Source of the DNA: Okibacterium fritillariae
GTDB taxonomy: Bacteria; Actinomycetota; Actinomycetes; Actinomycetales; Microbacteriaceae
Assembly: GCF_900167575.1 (NCBI RefSeq)
Contig: NZ_FUZP01000003.1
Span: forward strand, 62,001-126,000
Direction: 5' to 3'
DNA: 64,000 nucleotides
Positions within the stretch are counted from its first letter, which is position 1. The number at the start of each line of letters is the position of its first letter. Shown here in pieces: positions 7,881 through 15,805 of this stretch. The notes beneath the pieces were generated by a model. That model was not told where the DNA came from. It saw only the letters and a program-made list of their open reading frames with translations, and ran no database searches. A program made the translations under genes and the position numbers.

Positions 7881-8564
7881 GTGGCAGTCTCCGACCTCTC
7901 CAACACCGCGCAGGACTACCTGAAGCTGATCTGGTCGAGCCAGGAATGGCCCGGGCAGCACGCCACCGTGAAATCGCTCGCCGCGCAGCTGGGCGTGGCC
8001 GTGTCGACCGTGTCGGATTCGCTGAAGCGGCTCGACGAGCAGGGGCTGATCACGCATGCGCCCTACCGGTCGATCGAGCTCACCGAGCGCGGCCGCCGCT
8101 ACGCCATCTCGATGGTGCGCCGGCATCGGCTGATCGAGACGTTCCTGGTGCGCGAGCTCGGCTACGGCTGGGACGAGGTGCACGACGAGGCCGAGGTGCT
8201 CGAACACGCCGTGAGCGACAACATGATCGAGCGCATCGACGAAAAGCTCGGGCATCCGACCCGCGACCCGCACGGCGACCCGATCCCGTCGGCCGACGGC
8301 GACCCGCACCTGCCCGACGCCGTCCGCCTGAGCGACCTGCCCGACGGCGCCGCGGGCGTGGTGGTGCGCATCTCAGACGACGACCCCGACATCCTGCGCT
8401 ACCTCGACGAGCTGGGCCTCGGCCTCGACCACCCCGTCACCGTGGTGCGCAACCGCGACTTCGCGGGCACCGTCTCGGTGCGCGTCGGCGAACCCGCCTC
8501 CACGGTTGAGCGCGAACTCGGCATGCCGGCGGCCCGCGCGATCTGGGTCACCGCCGGCGCGTAG
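7881..8564 (+). CDS. DtxR/MntR-family metal-dependent regulator
   Basis: A 227-residue protein with an N-terminal winged helix (TAQDYLKLIW, LGVAVSTVSDSLKRLDEQGL), the dimerisation/metal domain, and a C-terminal SH3-like FeoA domain. Metal ligands are recognisable: His82 and Glu86, then His101, Glu105, Glu108 and His109 (HDEAEVLEH). Glu105 sits where iron-type DtxR/IdeR proteins have Cys102, and a Glu there is typical of manganese-sensing MntR. I therefore favour a Mn-responsive regulator over the main iron regulator. GTG 7881 appears leaderless. Confidence 0.85.
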   Translation: MAVSDLSNTAQDYLKLIWSSQEWPGQHATVKSLAAQLGVAVSTVSDSLKRLDEQGLITHAPYRSIELTERGRRYAISMVRRHRLIETFLVRELGYGWDEVHDEAEVLEHAVSDNMIERIDEKLGHPTRDPHGDPIPSADGDPHLPDAVRLSDLPDGAAGVVVRISDDDPDILRYLDELGLGLDHPVTVVRNRDFAGTVSVRVGEPASTVERELGMPAARAIWVTAGA

Positions 8565-8580
8565 GTGTGCTCGGACGGCG

Positions 8581-8606
8581 CGACCTAGATGGGATCATCT
8601 AGGTCG
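8581..8606. terminator. bidirectional hairpin between convergent genes
   Basis: CGACCTAGAT / ATCTAGGTCG is a perfect 10-bp inverted repeat with a 6-nt loop. It follows the MntR-like stop and includes the stop codon of the convergent gene at 8585, so it can terminate both transcripts. Confidence 0.6.
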
Positions 8607-8911
8607 AGGATCTGATCGGTCAGGTGTTGGAGCTCGTCCTCCTGGGCGTCGTCTAAGTTATCCAGTGCGAGCCGCCGCGCCTCCACTGTTGCTGGTACAA
8701 AGTCTGGGAAGACCAAAGCGCGGGCCTGAAGGAGCAGTCGGGCGTAGTCAGTTGCTCCCGTATCGGTGAAGTGTTTAGCCGCCGAGGACACGCGGTCGCC
8801 AGCATTGTGCAACGCCAGCCAGAGACCGCCATTCTGAATGAGGCCGAACACCAACATCGCGTTGTCTTCGTCGTCGTATCCCGACATGTCCAGGTGATTC
8901 TCCACGATCAC
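8585..8911 (-). CDS. DUF4375 (DMP19-like) small protein
   Basis: A 108-residue acidic protein. The central block GLIQNGGLWLALHNAGDRV followed by TGATDYARLLLQARAL resembles the DMP19/DUF4375 family (NGG...NAGD...GA..YA.LL). Neisserial DMP19 is a DNA mimic; many relatives are predicted immunity proteins. It is shorter than usual family members at the N-terminus. GTG 8911 overlaps the stop of the upstream gene (GTGA), so it is third in a coupled cassette. Base composition is lower in GC than the flanks. Family assignment is by motif resemblance only. Confidence 0.6.
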   Translation of the reverse strand: MIVENHLDMSGYDDEDNAMLVFGLIQNGGLWLALHNAGDRVSSAAKHFTDTGATDYARLLLQARALVFPDFVPATVEARRLALDNLDDAQEDELQHLTDQILDLDDPI

Positions 8912-9297
8912 CAGTCCAAGTTGAGGTGGCCGGCTCTGAATTGCATCAAGACCATGGTCGCGTTGATCCGCTGGTCCTTATCACCCATCTTGGCGATTTC
9001 TTCGAGCACCAATTCTGCGTCTTCCCTCCCCCAAAACAACGAGTGGGTCGCCGCACCCAAACGTACGTCTACCGATTGATCGGTAAGAAGTGCGCTGATA
9101 GCGGCTCGGCCTTCCTCGCTCTCACGCAACTGCTTATACAACTGGTGAATCTTCTTGAACAACCTGTTTGCCTTCGCCGGCCGAGGTCGATTCTCCGAAT
9201 GCGCAATCAAAGTCTCGTAATACTGAACGGCCAAGCCGCGGGTATCTTCTGTCCCATCTCTTCCGTCGTAATTAGGCGGTACGCCACCAGAACTCAC
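8908..9297 (-). CDS. DUF2019-family protein
   Basis: A 129-residue protein with the DUF2019 pattern: KANRLFKKIHQLYKQLRES, ISALLTDQSVDVRLGAATHS and a closing NATMVLMQFRAGHLNLDW. The fold is probably HEAT-like alpha helices. DUF2019 proteins commonly stand in clusters of immunity-like genes beside polymorphic toxins, but no toxin is seen here. GTG start; it overlaps both neighbours by 4 bp, indicating translational coupling. Confidence 0.7.
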   Translation of the reverse strand: MSSGGVPPNYDGRDGTEDTRGLAVQYYETLIAHSENRPRPAKANRLFKKIHQLYKQLRESEEGRAAISALLTDQSVDVRLGAATHSLFWGREDAELVLEEIAKMGDKDQRINATMVLMQFRAGHLNLDW

Positions 9298-9584
9298 CTC
9301 TCGAGCACCTTCACCTGGAACTCTTCCGCGATGATTCGGATCGGATCGCCCGTCTGCATGACAAGCGACAGCTTTGGCCCAAGTGCATAGGTGAGGTCAA
9401 GCTCACTTTCGTAGATGGTGGCGGCGGGGCCCCAGGAGAGAAAGCGCTCGACAGACAGCGAACGGACCCCGGTCGCACGGATTTCGAAGGCTTCGGACGA
9501 CTCACAGAGCAGCGTCACTTCGCCTTCTTGCCAAGCAAAAGTCATCGAGTTCAATTTCACATCGTGCAGTTCGTTTATGTTCAT
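9294..9584 (-). CDS. small protein of unknown function, first gene of low-GC cassette
   Basis: I do not recognise this 96-residue protein. It looks like a compact beta-rich domain (LNSMTFAWQEGEVTLLCESS, then alternating strands and a C-terminal QVKVLER) with no signal peptide or membrane helix. It begins the three-gene cassette with the DUF2019 and DUF4375-like genes, and its GTGA overlap with the next gene supports co-expression. The ATG overlaps the stop of a possible 8-codon leader ORF. An immunity- or defence-related role is only a guess from neighbours. Confidence 0.6.
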   Translation of the reverse strand: MNINELHDVKLNSMTFAWQEGEVTLLCESSEAFEIRATGVRSLSVERFLSWGPAATIYESELDLTYALGPKLSLVMQTGDPIRIIAEEFQVKVLER

Positions 9585-9607
9585 GTACTTACCGTCGTAT
9601 CGAGCAT
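9581..9607 (-). other. possible 8-codon leader ORF (MLDTTVST)
   Basis: ATG 9607 follows AAAGGAA at good spacing, and its TGA overlaps the ATG of the next gene (ATGA). The downstream gene itself has only a weak ribosome site, so the leader could deliver ribosomes by coupling. So short a frame could also arise by chance. Confidence 0.25.
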
Positions 9608-9715
9608 CGCTCTATTCCTTTGTGCAACTCAGCTAGCTTGGCTCTATCTAGCAATCGGGCTTCTCATCCGCGTTTGGTACAGATCAACTTGATGGGGTTT
9701 GTCGTCCGGTTCCGG

Positions 9716-9949
9716 TCAGTGGAACGGAGGGATGATCAGGTAGAGGCCGTAGAGGACAGCGGCCACCCCGACCGCGAAGCAGGCGTAGGCGCCCACGGTT
9801 GCGGCTCGCGGCCGGTGACCGACGTCGCCGCCGGCCGCGAGCAGGCGCAGGGCCGTGGCGAACGACGAGACGATGACGGCTGTGGCGACGAGCGCCACCA
9901 CGAAGACGAGGGCGAACGCGCCCCAGTCGATGCCCAGGAAGTTCGTCAT
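9716..9949 (-). CDS. small two-helix membrane protein next to PiT
   Basis: A 77-residue protein with two hydrophobic helices (about 10-36 and 51-74) around a short Arg/Gly-rich loop. Its ATG overlaps the stop of the phosphate transporter by 4 bp, so the two are coupled. A small membrane protein at this place beside PiT genes recurs in related actinobacteria; its function is unknown. Confidence 0.75.
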   Translation of the reverse strand: MTNFLGIDWGAFALVFVVALVATAVIVSSFATALRLLAAGGDVGHRPRAATVGAYACFAVGVAAVLYGLYLIIPPFH

Positions 9950-11115
9950 GCGGAGGCCCCTGCTTTCTCGGTGGGTGCGGCGGGATCGGCGTCACCGGCG
10001 GCGGATGAGTCTTCGTTCACGTTTTCGTGCGTGACCGGGTGGCGGCGCGACAGCACGTAGAACGTGAGGCCGCCGGCAACGGCGAGCACCGCGACGATGA
10101 TGAGACCGGCCGTGCTCTGTGAGGCCGCCCAGGCCGCGAGCCCGCCGACGATGGCAGCCGCCGGCAGGGTGAAGGCCCAGGCGATGGCGATCTTCCCGAC
10201 CACGTTCCAGTGCACCGACGCGAGCTTCTTGCCGAGCCCGGCGCCCACGATCGAACCCGATGTGACCTGAGTGGTCGACAGCGCGAAACCCAGGTGGGAC
10301 GACACGAGGATGGTGGCCGCCGAACTCGTCTCGGCGGCGAACCCCTGCGGCGACGTGATGTCGGTGATGCGTTTGCCCACGGTGCGGATGATGCGCCATC
10401 CGCCCAGGTAAGTGCCAAGAGCGATTGCCAAGCCACACGCCCCGATGACCCAGAACTGAGGACCCGTGCCGCTCTGCTGGTAGCCCGCGGCGATGAACGT
10501 GAGCGTGATGACACCCATGGTCTTCTGCGCGTCGTTCGTGCCGTGGGCGAGCGAGACGAGCGACGCCGAGATGGTCTGCCCGTGCCGGAACCCGGCCTCC
10601 GACCCGCGGATGCTCGCGTTCTTCGTGATCTTGTAGGCGAGGTAGGTGGCGAGCAGGGCGATGGCCCCGGCCACGAGCGGCGAGATGAGCGCCGGCAGCA
10701 GCACCTTCGAGACGACCGCGCCGAAGTTGACGGCGTCGAAACCGGCCCCGACGATCGCGGCGCCGATGAGGCCACCGAAGAGCGCGTGCGTCGAGCTGGA
10801 GGGGAGGCCGAGGTACCACGTGGCGACGTTCCAGAGCACGGCTCCAACGAGCCCCGCGAAGATCATGACGGGCGTGATCGCCACGCCGCCATCCCCCTCG
10901 TTGATGATGCCGCCCGAGATCGTTTTGGCGACCTCGGTGCTGAGGAACGCGCCCACCAGGTTGAGCACCGCCGAGATCGTGACGGCCACTCGCGGTTTGA
11001 GCGCCCCCGTCGCGACCGAGGTGGCCATGGCATTAGCGGTGTCGTGAAAGCCGTTCGTGAAGTCGAACACCAGGGCGATGGCGACGACCAACATGACGGT
11101 GACGAGAACATCCAT
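9946..11115 (-). CDS. pit: PiT-family inorganic phosphate transporter
   Basis: The 389-residue sequence carries both copies of the PiT signature: FDFTNGFHDTANAMATSVAT near the N-terminus and SLAHGTNDAQKTMGVI in the middle. About ten membrane helices and GLPSSSTHALFGGLIGA are also present. It is a low-affinity phosphate (metal-phosphate) symporter of the cytoplasmic membrane. The C-terminal 35 residues are a polar, Asp/Ala-rich tail. It is followed by a coupled small membrane protein. No PhoU-like gene is adjacent, unlike many pit operons. Confidence 0.93.
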   Translation of the reverse strand: MDVLVTVMLVVAIALVFDFTNGFHDTANAMATSVATGALKPRVAVTISAVLNLVGAFLSTEVAKTISGGIINEGDGGVAITPVMIFAGLVGAVLWNVATWYLGLPSSSTHALFGGLIGAAIVGAGFDAVNFGAVVSKVLLPALISPLVAGAIALLATYLAYKITKNASIRGSEAGFRHGQTISASLVSLAHGTNDAQKTMGVITLTFIAAGYQQSGTGPQFWVIGACGLAIALGTYLGGWRIIRTVGKRITDITSPQGFAAETSSAATILVSSHLGFALSTTQVTSGSIVGAGLGKKLASVHWNVVGKIAIAWAFTLPAAAIVGGLAAWAASQSTAGLIIVAVLAVAGGLTFYVLSRRHPVTHENVNEDSSAAGDADPAAPTEKAGASA

Positions 11116-11282
11116 CGAGACGCTCCTTCCCCTGCGGCGACGGACCGCGGGCGGCGGCTCGCTGCCGCACCCAGACAGTCAAGTCCTGCGTCTCGCCCGC
11201 GTCACCCCAACGGCAGGTGAACATCGGATGTCGCGCCACCCCACTGGTCGACATCGGCGATTTGGGGGTCCATGCTGGTGCC

Positions 11283-11498
11283 GTGGATGTCGCACGCACC
11301 CCGCTGCACCGACGCATCTCGGCCTGGACCGTGGCCGCGATCGCGTGCTTCGCGCTGGCGGTGACATTCTTCGCCCTCGGGGCGGGCCTCTGGATGTCCG
11401 GGCAAGACGTCGGTTTCATCGGCATCCTCTTCGCGCTCTTCTGGTTCACGCTCGCGATCGGACTGGACGTCGTGTCTCGGCGACAGAGGTTGCGATAG
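11283..11498 (+). CDS. small two-helix membrane protein
   Basis: A 71-residue protein with two hydrophobic stretches (roughly residues 14-36 and 44-63) and a basic C-terminus, not recognised. GTG 11283 is preferred because CATGCT, a plausible -10, ends 6 nt before it, giving a leaderless start. An upstream frame from 11217 would add 22 residues of poor coding character. Confidence 0.55.
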   Translation: MDVARTPLHRRISAWTVAAIACFALAVTFFALGAGLWMSGQDVGFIGILFALFWFTLAIGLDVVSRRQRLR

Positions 11499-11739
11499 GG
11501 GCCACACCGATCAGACGAACGGATGCCGCGGCGTGCGACCCCGAGCTGCGGTATCCTGACACACGGAGTCGGCGCCGAGACTGCGCCTCCACTCCTGCAT
11601 ACCGGCTGGGACTCGTCTCCGCCGGGCGTTAGCGTTCACGCCACATGATAAGCTGGCGTTTAGTCTTTATCGTTCCCTGGTTGGTGAAACCTCCGGGCGG
11701 CACCATCCGTTCGGCAACTGATTCGTGAGGGGGTCTCGC

Positions 11740-11934
11740 ATGGGGCGCGGCCGTCAAAAGGCAAAGCACACGAAGATCGCACGTGAGCTCAAGTCCTTCA
11801 GTCCTGATGTCAACTATGACGCTCTCGAGAGAGAGCTCACAGGGCACCCATCCGACGAATACAACGACGAACTGTCGAAGTGGTCGGAGTACGTCGGCGA
11901 CGACGTCAACCGCGACGAACCCAAGCGCGCGTAG
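11740..11934 (+). CDS. DUF3073-family protein
   Basis: A 64-residue hydrophilic protein beginning MGRGRQKAKHTKIARELKSF and continuing SPDVNYDALERELTG, the DUF3073 signature of Actinobacteria. It usually lies near purine-synthesis genes, and purM/purF are 1.2 kb away here on the other strand. ATG 11740 has GTGAGGGGG upstream. Function unknown. A perfect hairpin follows. Confidence 0.88.
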   Translation: MGRGRQKAKHTKIARELKSFSPDVNYDALERELTGHPSDEYNDELSKWSEYVGDDVNRDEPKRA

Positions 11935-11984
11935 AGCACCGCTCCGCCGCCCGTTCGCTGCGCACTCCGCACACGCAACAACCT

Positions 11985-12024
11985 CGAAACGGCCGCTCCA
12001 CCTCCACGGTGGGCGGCCGTTTCG
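11985..12024 (+). terminator. terminator after DUF3073
   Basis: CGAAACGGCCG...CGGCCGTTTCG forms a long, nearly perfect GC-rich stem beginning 50 bp after the stop, extended inward by CCACC/GGTGG. Confidence 0.8.
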
Positions 12025-12288
12025 CGCGTATTGCCCGTTCAGTCTTGGCCTTCTAGTAAGAAGTGTGCCCTGCGCGGTGAAGATAGATGGTCGAACCGGC
12101 GCTCCATCCGACGCCGACCTTCAGTGGACTTACGTACCAACTTTGATACATGTTTCGCTGCGTGTTTGACCCTGACTCGGAGCAGTTCCGCAGCGACAAT
12201 CCGAACCCCACGGCATAATTTTCATTTCACCATCGCCCTCACTGTTCAGCTCGTCTTATGACATACTGATGTGCAGAATGGAGGCCTG
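12025..12288. other. intergenic region, no gene seen
   Basis: With the preceding hairpin this makes about 350 bp without a gene between DUF3073 and the next small ORF. It is somewhat AT-richer than the surroundings. Apart from a short AT-rich stretch near 12258-12268 that may carry the promoter of the next gene, I see nothing conserved. Confidence 0.4.
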
Positions 12289-12525
12289 ATGATTGTTGAT
12301 GAGCCACTACAGACAGCAGTGCTCGTATTCGCGTTTGCCTGCTTCGCCGTGTTCTTGGCCGGTCTGATCTATGCCCTGACGCAGGTTGTCAGAGCACCGG
12401 ACCTCGAAACTTTGGCAAAGGTGATCTGGATCCTCGTCCTGGTCGCAATACCCGTCTTCGGCGTCGTCGCCTGGTTTGTGTTCGATGCACTCAGGCAACG
12501 CGAAATGTCGCGTCACATCCTGTGA
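12289..12525 (+). CDS. PLDc_N-like small membrane protein
   Basis: A 78-residue protein with two hydrophobic helices: one near the start, then LAKVIWILVLVAIPVFGVVAWFVF, with conserved-looking W, P and G residues as in PLDc_N (phospholipase D N-terminal helix) miniproteins. ATG 12289 is set by a perfect GGAGG (12280-12284). Its stop is 2 bp from the convergent stop of the PGPGW gene. Function unknown. Confidence 0.65.
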   Translation: MIVDEPLQTAVLVFAFACFAVFLAGLIYALTQVVRAPDLETLAKVIWILVLVAIPVFGVVAWFVFDALRQREMSRHIL

Positions 12526-12526
12526 C

Positions 12527-12880
12527 TCAGGCAGCGGCGCCGGCGCGTTTGCGGGCGCGGCGGGCGTTGTACCAGGCCCAGAACCGGGCGAGTTGGCGCT
12601 TGACGAAGGCGGCGACCTTCTTGGCCCACGCGAACTCGGTGCCGAGGATGGCGAAACCGAGGAAGACGACGAGCCAGCCAGGGCCGGGCAGCGGAACCAT
12701 GATGAGGCCGACGACCACGACCGTGCCGCCGATGAGGGCCACGGCCACACGATAGGCGGCACGCGCCCACGGCCCCTTGTCGAGGTGAGCTCGCAGCGCG
12801 CGCAAGAACTGGCGCAGCGGCTGGCGGGGGTTCTCGCCGATCGCGATATCCCTGCTCATCTGCTGCTGACGCTCATCCAT
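12527..12880 (-). CDS. PGPGW (TIGR02611-type) transmembrane protein
   Basis: A 117-residue protein with two central hydrophobic segments joined by the hallmark PLPGPGW motif, followed by FLGFAILGTEFAWAKKV and a strongly basic C-terminus. This matches the actinobacterial TIGR02611/PGPGW family. The function is unknown. It starts at ATG 12880 and is convergent with the small membrane protein gene. Confidence 0.85.
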   Translation of the reverse strand: MDERQQQMSRDIAIGENPRQPLRQFLRALRAHLDKGPWARAAYRVAVALIGGTVVVVGLIMVPLPGPGWLVVFLGFAILGTEFAWAKKVAAFVKRQLARFWAWYNARRARKRAGAAA

Positions 12881-13058
12881 AGCCCCAAACTAACGGATGC
12901 TGCAGCCACAGTCACGGGCAACCCCGAGCCTCCCAGGCCATCCGCCGGTGTCGCTCAGCTACCGCACCGTTTCACGCCACGACCAGGCGGAGGCGACACC
13001 ACAACGGCACAACGCTGAGGCACGCCAGAGCGGCGCGCGATGGACGCCCGACACCGCG

Positions 13059-13098
13059 GCACAGCGACACAGCGCCACAGCGCCACAGCGCCACAGCG
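13059..13098. repeat. five tandem 8-bp units (nCACAGCG)
   Basis: GCACAGCG, ACACAGCG, then three identical CCACAGCG units lie in tandem in the gap between the purF stop and the PGPGW gene. They are non-coding and too short for CRISPR; a slippage-prone microsatellite or a clustered binding site is possible. Confidence 0.7.
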
Positions 13099-13138
13099 AT
13101 AGGCGAGACCAGCGACCCAATACGCGCCCCGCCTGAAC

Positions 13139-14596
13139 CTAGGACAGCTGCGTGCGCTCGACCCAGTCGAGGTATTCGGGGGTCACAGTGCCCGTGACAT
13201 ATTCGCCGGTGAAGCAGCTCATCTCGAGCTCGGTGACCGATGAACCCTCGAGGATGGCGCTCTTCATGTCGGCGACCTCCTGGTAGATGAGGTTGTCGGC
13301 GCCGAGTTCGCGCGCGATCTCGGGGATCTTCTTGCCATGGGCGATGAGCTCGCCGCGCGACGGCATGTTGATGCCGTAGACGTGCGGGTAGCGCACGGGG
13401 GGCGCCGCCGACGTGAACGTGACCTTGTTGGCCCCGGCCGCGCGGGCCATGTCGACGATCTCCTTCGACGTGGTGCCGCGCACGATCGAGTCATCGACGA
13501 TGAGGATGTTCTTGCCCTTGAACTCGCTGCCCATGGCGTTGAGCTTCTGGCGCACGCTCTTCTTGCGCTGCGCCTGCCCGGGCATGATGAACGTGCGGCC
13601 CACGTAGCGGTTCTTGTAGAAACCCTCGCGGTATTCGACGCCGAGCTTCTGCGCCACCTGCATGGCGGCGGGGCGAGACGAATCCGGGATGGGCATGACC
13701 ACGTCGATATCGCCCATGGGCGTGTACTCGGCGATGGTGTCGGCGAGACGGTTGCCGAGACGCAGACGCGCCTCGTAGACCGAGATGCCGTTCATGATGG
13801 AGTCGGGGCGGGCCAGGTAGACGTACTCGAACGAGCACGGCACGAGGCGCGGGTTCTTGGCGCACTGACGCGAGTAGAGCTCACCGCTGATGGTGATGAA
13901 GACGGCCTCGCCGGGCGCCACCTCGCGCACCGTCTCGTAGCCGGCCGACTCGAGCACGAGCGACTCGGACGCGACGATGTATTCATAACCGACCATGCCG
14001 ACGGCACGACGGCCGAGCACGAGCGGGCGAATGCCGTAGGGGTCGCGGAATGCGAGCAGGCCCTGCCCGGCGATCATCGAGATGACGGCGTAGGAACCCT
14101 CGACACGCTCGTGCACCTGCTCGACGGCGGCGAAGATCTGGTCGGGGTCGAGCTCGAGGCCCGAGACCTGGCTCTGCAGTTCGGTGGCGAGCACGTTGAG
14201 CAGCATCTCGGTGTCGCTCGTGGAGTTCACGTGGCGACGGTCGACGTGGAACAGGTCATCCGCCAGCTCGCGCGTGTTCGTCAGGTTGCCGTTGTGGACG
14301 AGCACGATGCCGTAGGGGGCGTTCACGTAGAACGGCTGCGCCTCTTGTTCGTTGCCCGCGTCACCCTTGGTGGCGTAGCGCACGTGGCCGAGGCCCATGG
14401 TGCCGAGGAGCGAGCGCATGTCGCGCGTGCGGAACGCCTCGCGCACCTGCCCCTTCGCTTTGACCATGTGCACGGTGCGACCGTCGACGGTGGCGATGCC
14501 CGTCGAGTCCTGGCCGCGGTGCTGCAGAAGGAGAAGGCTGTCGTAGACCTGCTGGTTGACCGGCTCGGTTGAGACGATGCCGACGATTCCGCACAT
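13139..14596 (-). CDS. purF: amidophosphoribosyltransferase
   Basis: PurF (485 residues) catalyses the first committed step of purine synthesis, glutamine plus PRPP to phosphoribosylamine. ATG 14596 gives MCGIVGIV, so Cys2 becomes the N-terminal catalytic Cys of the Ntn glutaminase domain. The PRPP-binding signature is visible as ILIVDDSIVRGTTSKEIV, and VMPIPDSSRPAAMQVA is typical. An in-frame upstream GTG would destroy the N-terminal Cys and is rejected. It lies 52 bp downstream of purM. Confidence 0.97.
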   Translation of the reverse strand: MCGIVGIVSTEPVNQQVYDSLLLLQHRGQDSTGIATVDGRTVHMVKAKGQVREAFRTRDMRSLLGTMGLGHVRYATKGDAGNEQEAQPFYVNAPYGIVLVHNGNLTNTRELADDLFHVDRRHVNSTSDTEMLLNVLATELQSQVSGLELDPDQIFAAVEQVHERVEGSYAVISMIAGQGLLAFRDPYGIRPLVLGRRAVGMVGYEYIVASESLVLESAGYETVREVAPGEAVFITISGELYSRQCAKNPRLVPCSFEYVYLARPDSIMNGISVYEARLRLGNRLADTIAEYTPMGDIDVVMPIPDSSRPAAMQVAQKLGVEYREGFYKNRYVGRTFIMPGQAQRKKSVRQKLNAMGSEFKGKNILIVDDSIVRGTTSKEIVDMARAAGANKVTFTSAAPPVRYPHVYGINMPSRGELIAHGKKIPEIARELGADNLIYQEVADMKSAILEGSSVTELEMSCFTGEYVTGTVTPEYLDWVERTQLS

Positions 14597-14648
14597 GCTT
14601 AGTGAGCTCCGGGGTGCTGAGAGGTGAGGGAGAAACAGGAAGAAATCA

Positions 14649-15803
14649 TCAGGAGGCGTATGAGCCGACGAGACGCACGGCGCCTCCGTCGACACCCTTG
14701 GCGCCCTGCTCGAAGCCGGCGAGGTCGCGCTCGCCCATGTGGATGGTGCCGACAGGCCACGTGGGGATGCCGGTGTTGGTGAGGTGCGTGGCGATGGCTG
14801 CGGCATCCGCTGCACTGACGACCGCGAAGAAGCCGATGCTGAGGTTCCAGGTGCCCTCGGCGCTTTCGAGCGTGGTGCCCGCGAGGTCGCTCAGAATGCG
14901 GAACACGGGGGCCGGCGACCAGGTGCTGCGGTCGACCTCGACCCACGAGCCGACGGGCAGCACGCGCGCGAGGTTGGCCGCGATGCCGCCGCCCGTGACG
15001 TGCGAGAGCGAGTGGATGCTGCGCCCCAGCGTCTCGTCGGCCAGCAGGTCGACGAGCGGCGACGTGTAGAGCCGCGTGGGCTCGAGCAGGGCCTCGCCCA
15101 CCATGCCGCCGAAGTCGTCGGAGTGCTGGGTGAAGCCGATGCCGCGCTGGGCCAGGATGTGGCGCACGAGCGAGAAACCGTTGGAGTGGAGGCCCGAGGA
15201 TTCGAGCGCGAGCACGACGTCGCCGTCGGCCACGAGGTGGGCGCCGCGCACGCCGTCGGCCTCGACCACACCCGTTGCGGCGCCGGCGACGTCGTAGTCG
15301 TCGGGGCCCAGCAGGCCGGGGTGCTCGGCGGTCTCGCCGCCGACGAGGGCCGTGCGGGTGTCGGAGCAGGCGCGCGCGATGCCGGCGACGATGTCGGCGA
15401 TGCGGGCCGGCACCACCTTGCCGCAGGCGATGTAGTCGGTCATGAAGAGGGGTTTGGCGCCCACGACCACGATGTCGTCGACGACCATGCCGACGAGGTC
15501 TTGGCCGATGGTGTCGTGCTTGTCGATGGCCTGCGCGATGGCGACCTTCGTGCCGACGCCGTCGGTCGAGGTGGCGAGCAGCGGCTTGGACATGCCGACG
15601 AGGGCGGATGCATCGAACAACCCGGCGAATCCGCCGACCCCACCCTGCACCTCGGGCCCGTGCGTCTTCTGCACGGCGGCCTTCATCAGCTCGACGGCGA
15701 GGTCACCCGCCGCGGTGTCGACCCCGGCCTCCCGATAGCTGGCCGACCCCGTGGGGTCTGCCGCGGTTGCGGGGGCGGTGCTGTTCGACACGGAAGAGTT
15801 CAT
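14649..15803 (-). CDS. purM: phosphoribosylformylglycinamidine cyclo-ligase (AIR synthetase)
   Basis: The 384-residue PurM converts FGAM to AIR with ATP. The signatures SYREAGVDTAAGDLAVELMK, LLATSTDGVGTKVAIA, VGMVVDDIVVVGAKPLF, LVGGETAEHPG and SSGLHSNGFSLVR are all present. The N-terminal 20 residues are a Ser/Thr/Ala-rich extension. Gene order is purM then purF; many bacteria have the reverse. The small membrane-protein gene upstream ends 3 bp before purM starts, so the three probably form one operon. Confidence 0.96.
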   Translation of the reverse strand: MNSSVSNSTAPATAADPTGSASYREAGVDTAAGDLAVELMKAAVQKTHGPEVQGGVGGFAGLFDASALVGMSKPLLATSTDGVGTKVAIAQAIDKHDTIGQDLVGMVVDDIVVVGAKPLFMTDYIACGKVVPARIADIVAGIARACSDTRTALVGGETAEHPGLLGPDDYDVAGAATGVVEADGVRGAHLVADGDVVLALESSGLHSNGFSLVRHILAQRGIGFTQHSDDFGGMVGEALLEPTRLYTSPLVDLLADETLGRSIHSLSHVTGGGIAANLARVLPVGSWVEVDRSTWSPAPVFRILSDLAGTTLESAEGTWNLSIGFFAVVSAADAAAIATHLTNTGIPTWPVGTIHMGERDLAGFEQGAKGVDGGAVRLVGSYAS

Positions 15804-15805
15804 GC

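Noticed and set aside
11499-11739. Possible structured RNA/riboswitch before DUF3073
   Set aside because: Short hairpins are present (GGCGT...ACGCC) but they match no riboswitch pattern I know.
13059-13098. Tandem octamers considered as a CRISPR array
   Set aside because: Units of 8 bp with no spacers; no cas genes nearby.
14597-14815. N-terminal extension of purF from GTG 14815
   Set aside because: It would overlap purM and remove the N-terminal catalytic cysteine needed after MCGIVG processing.
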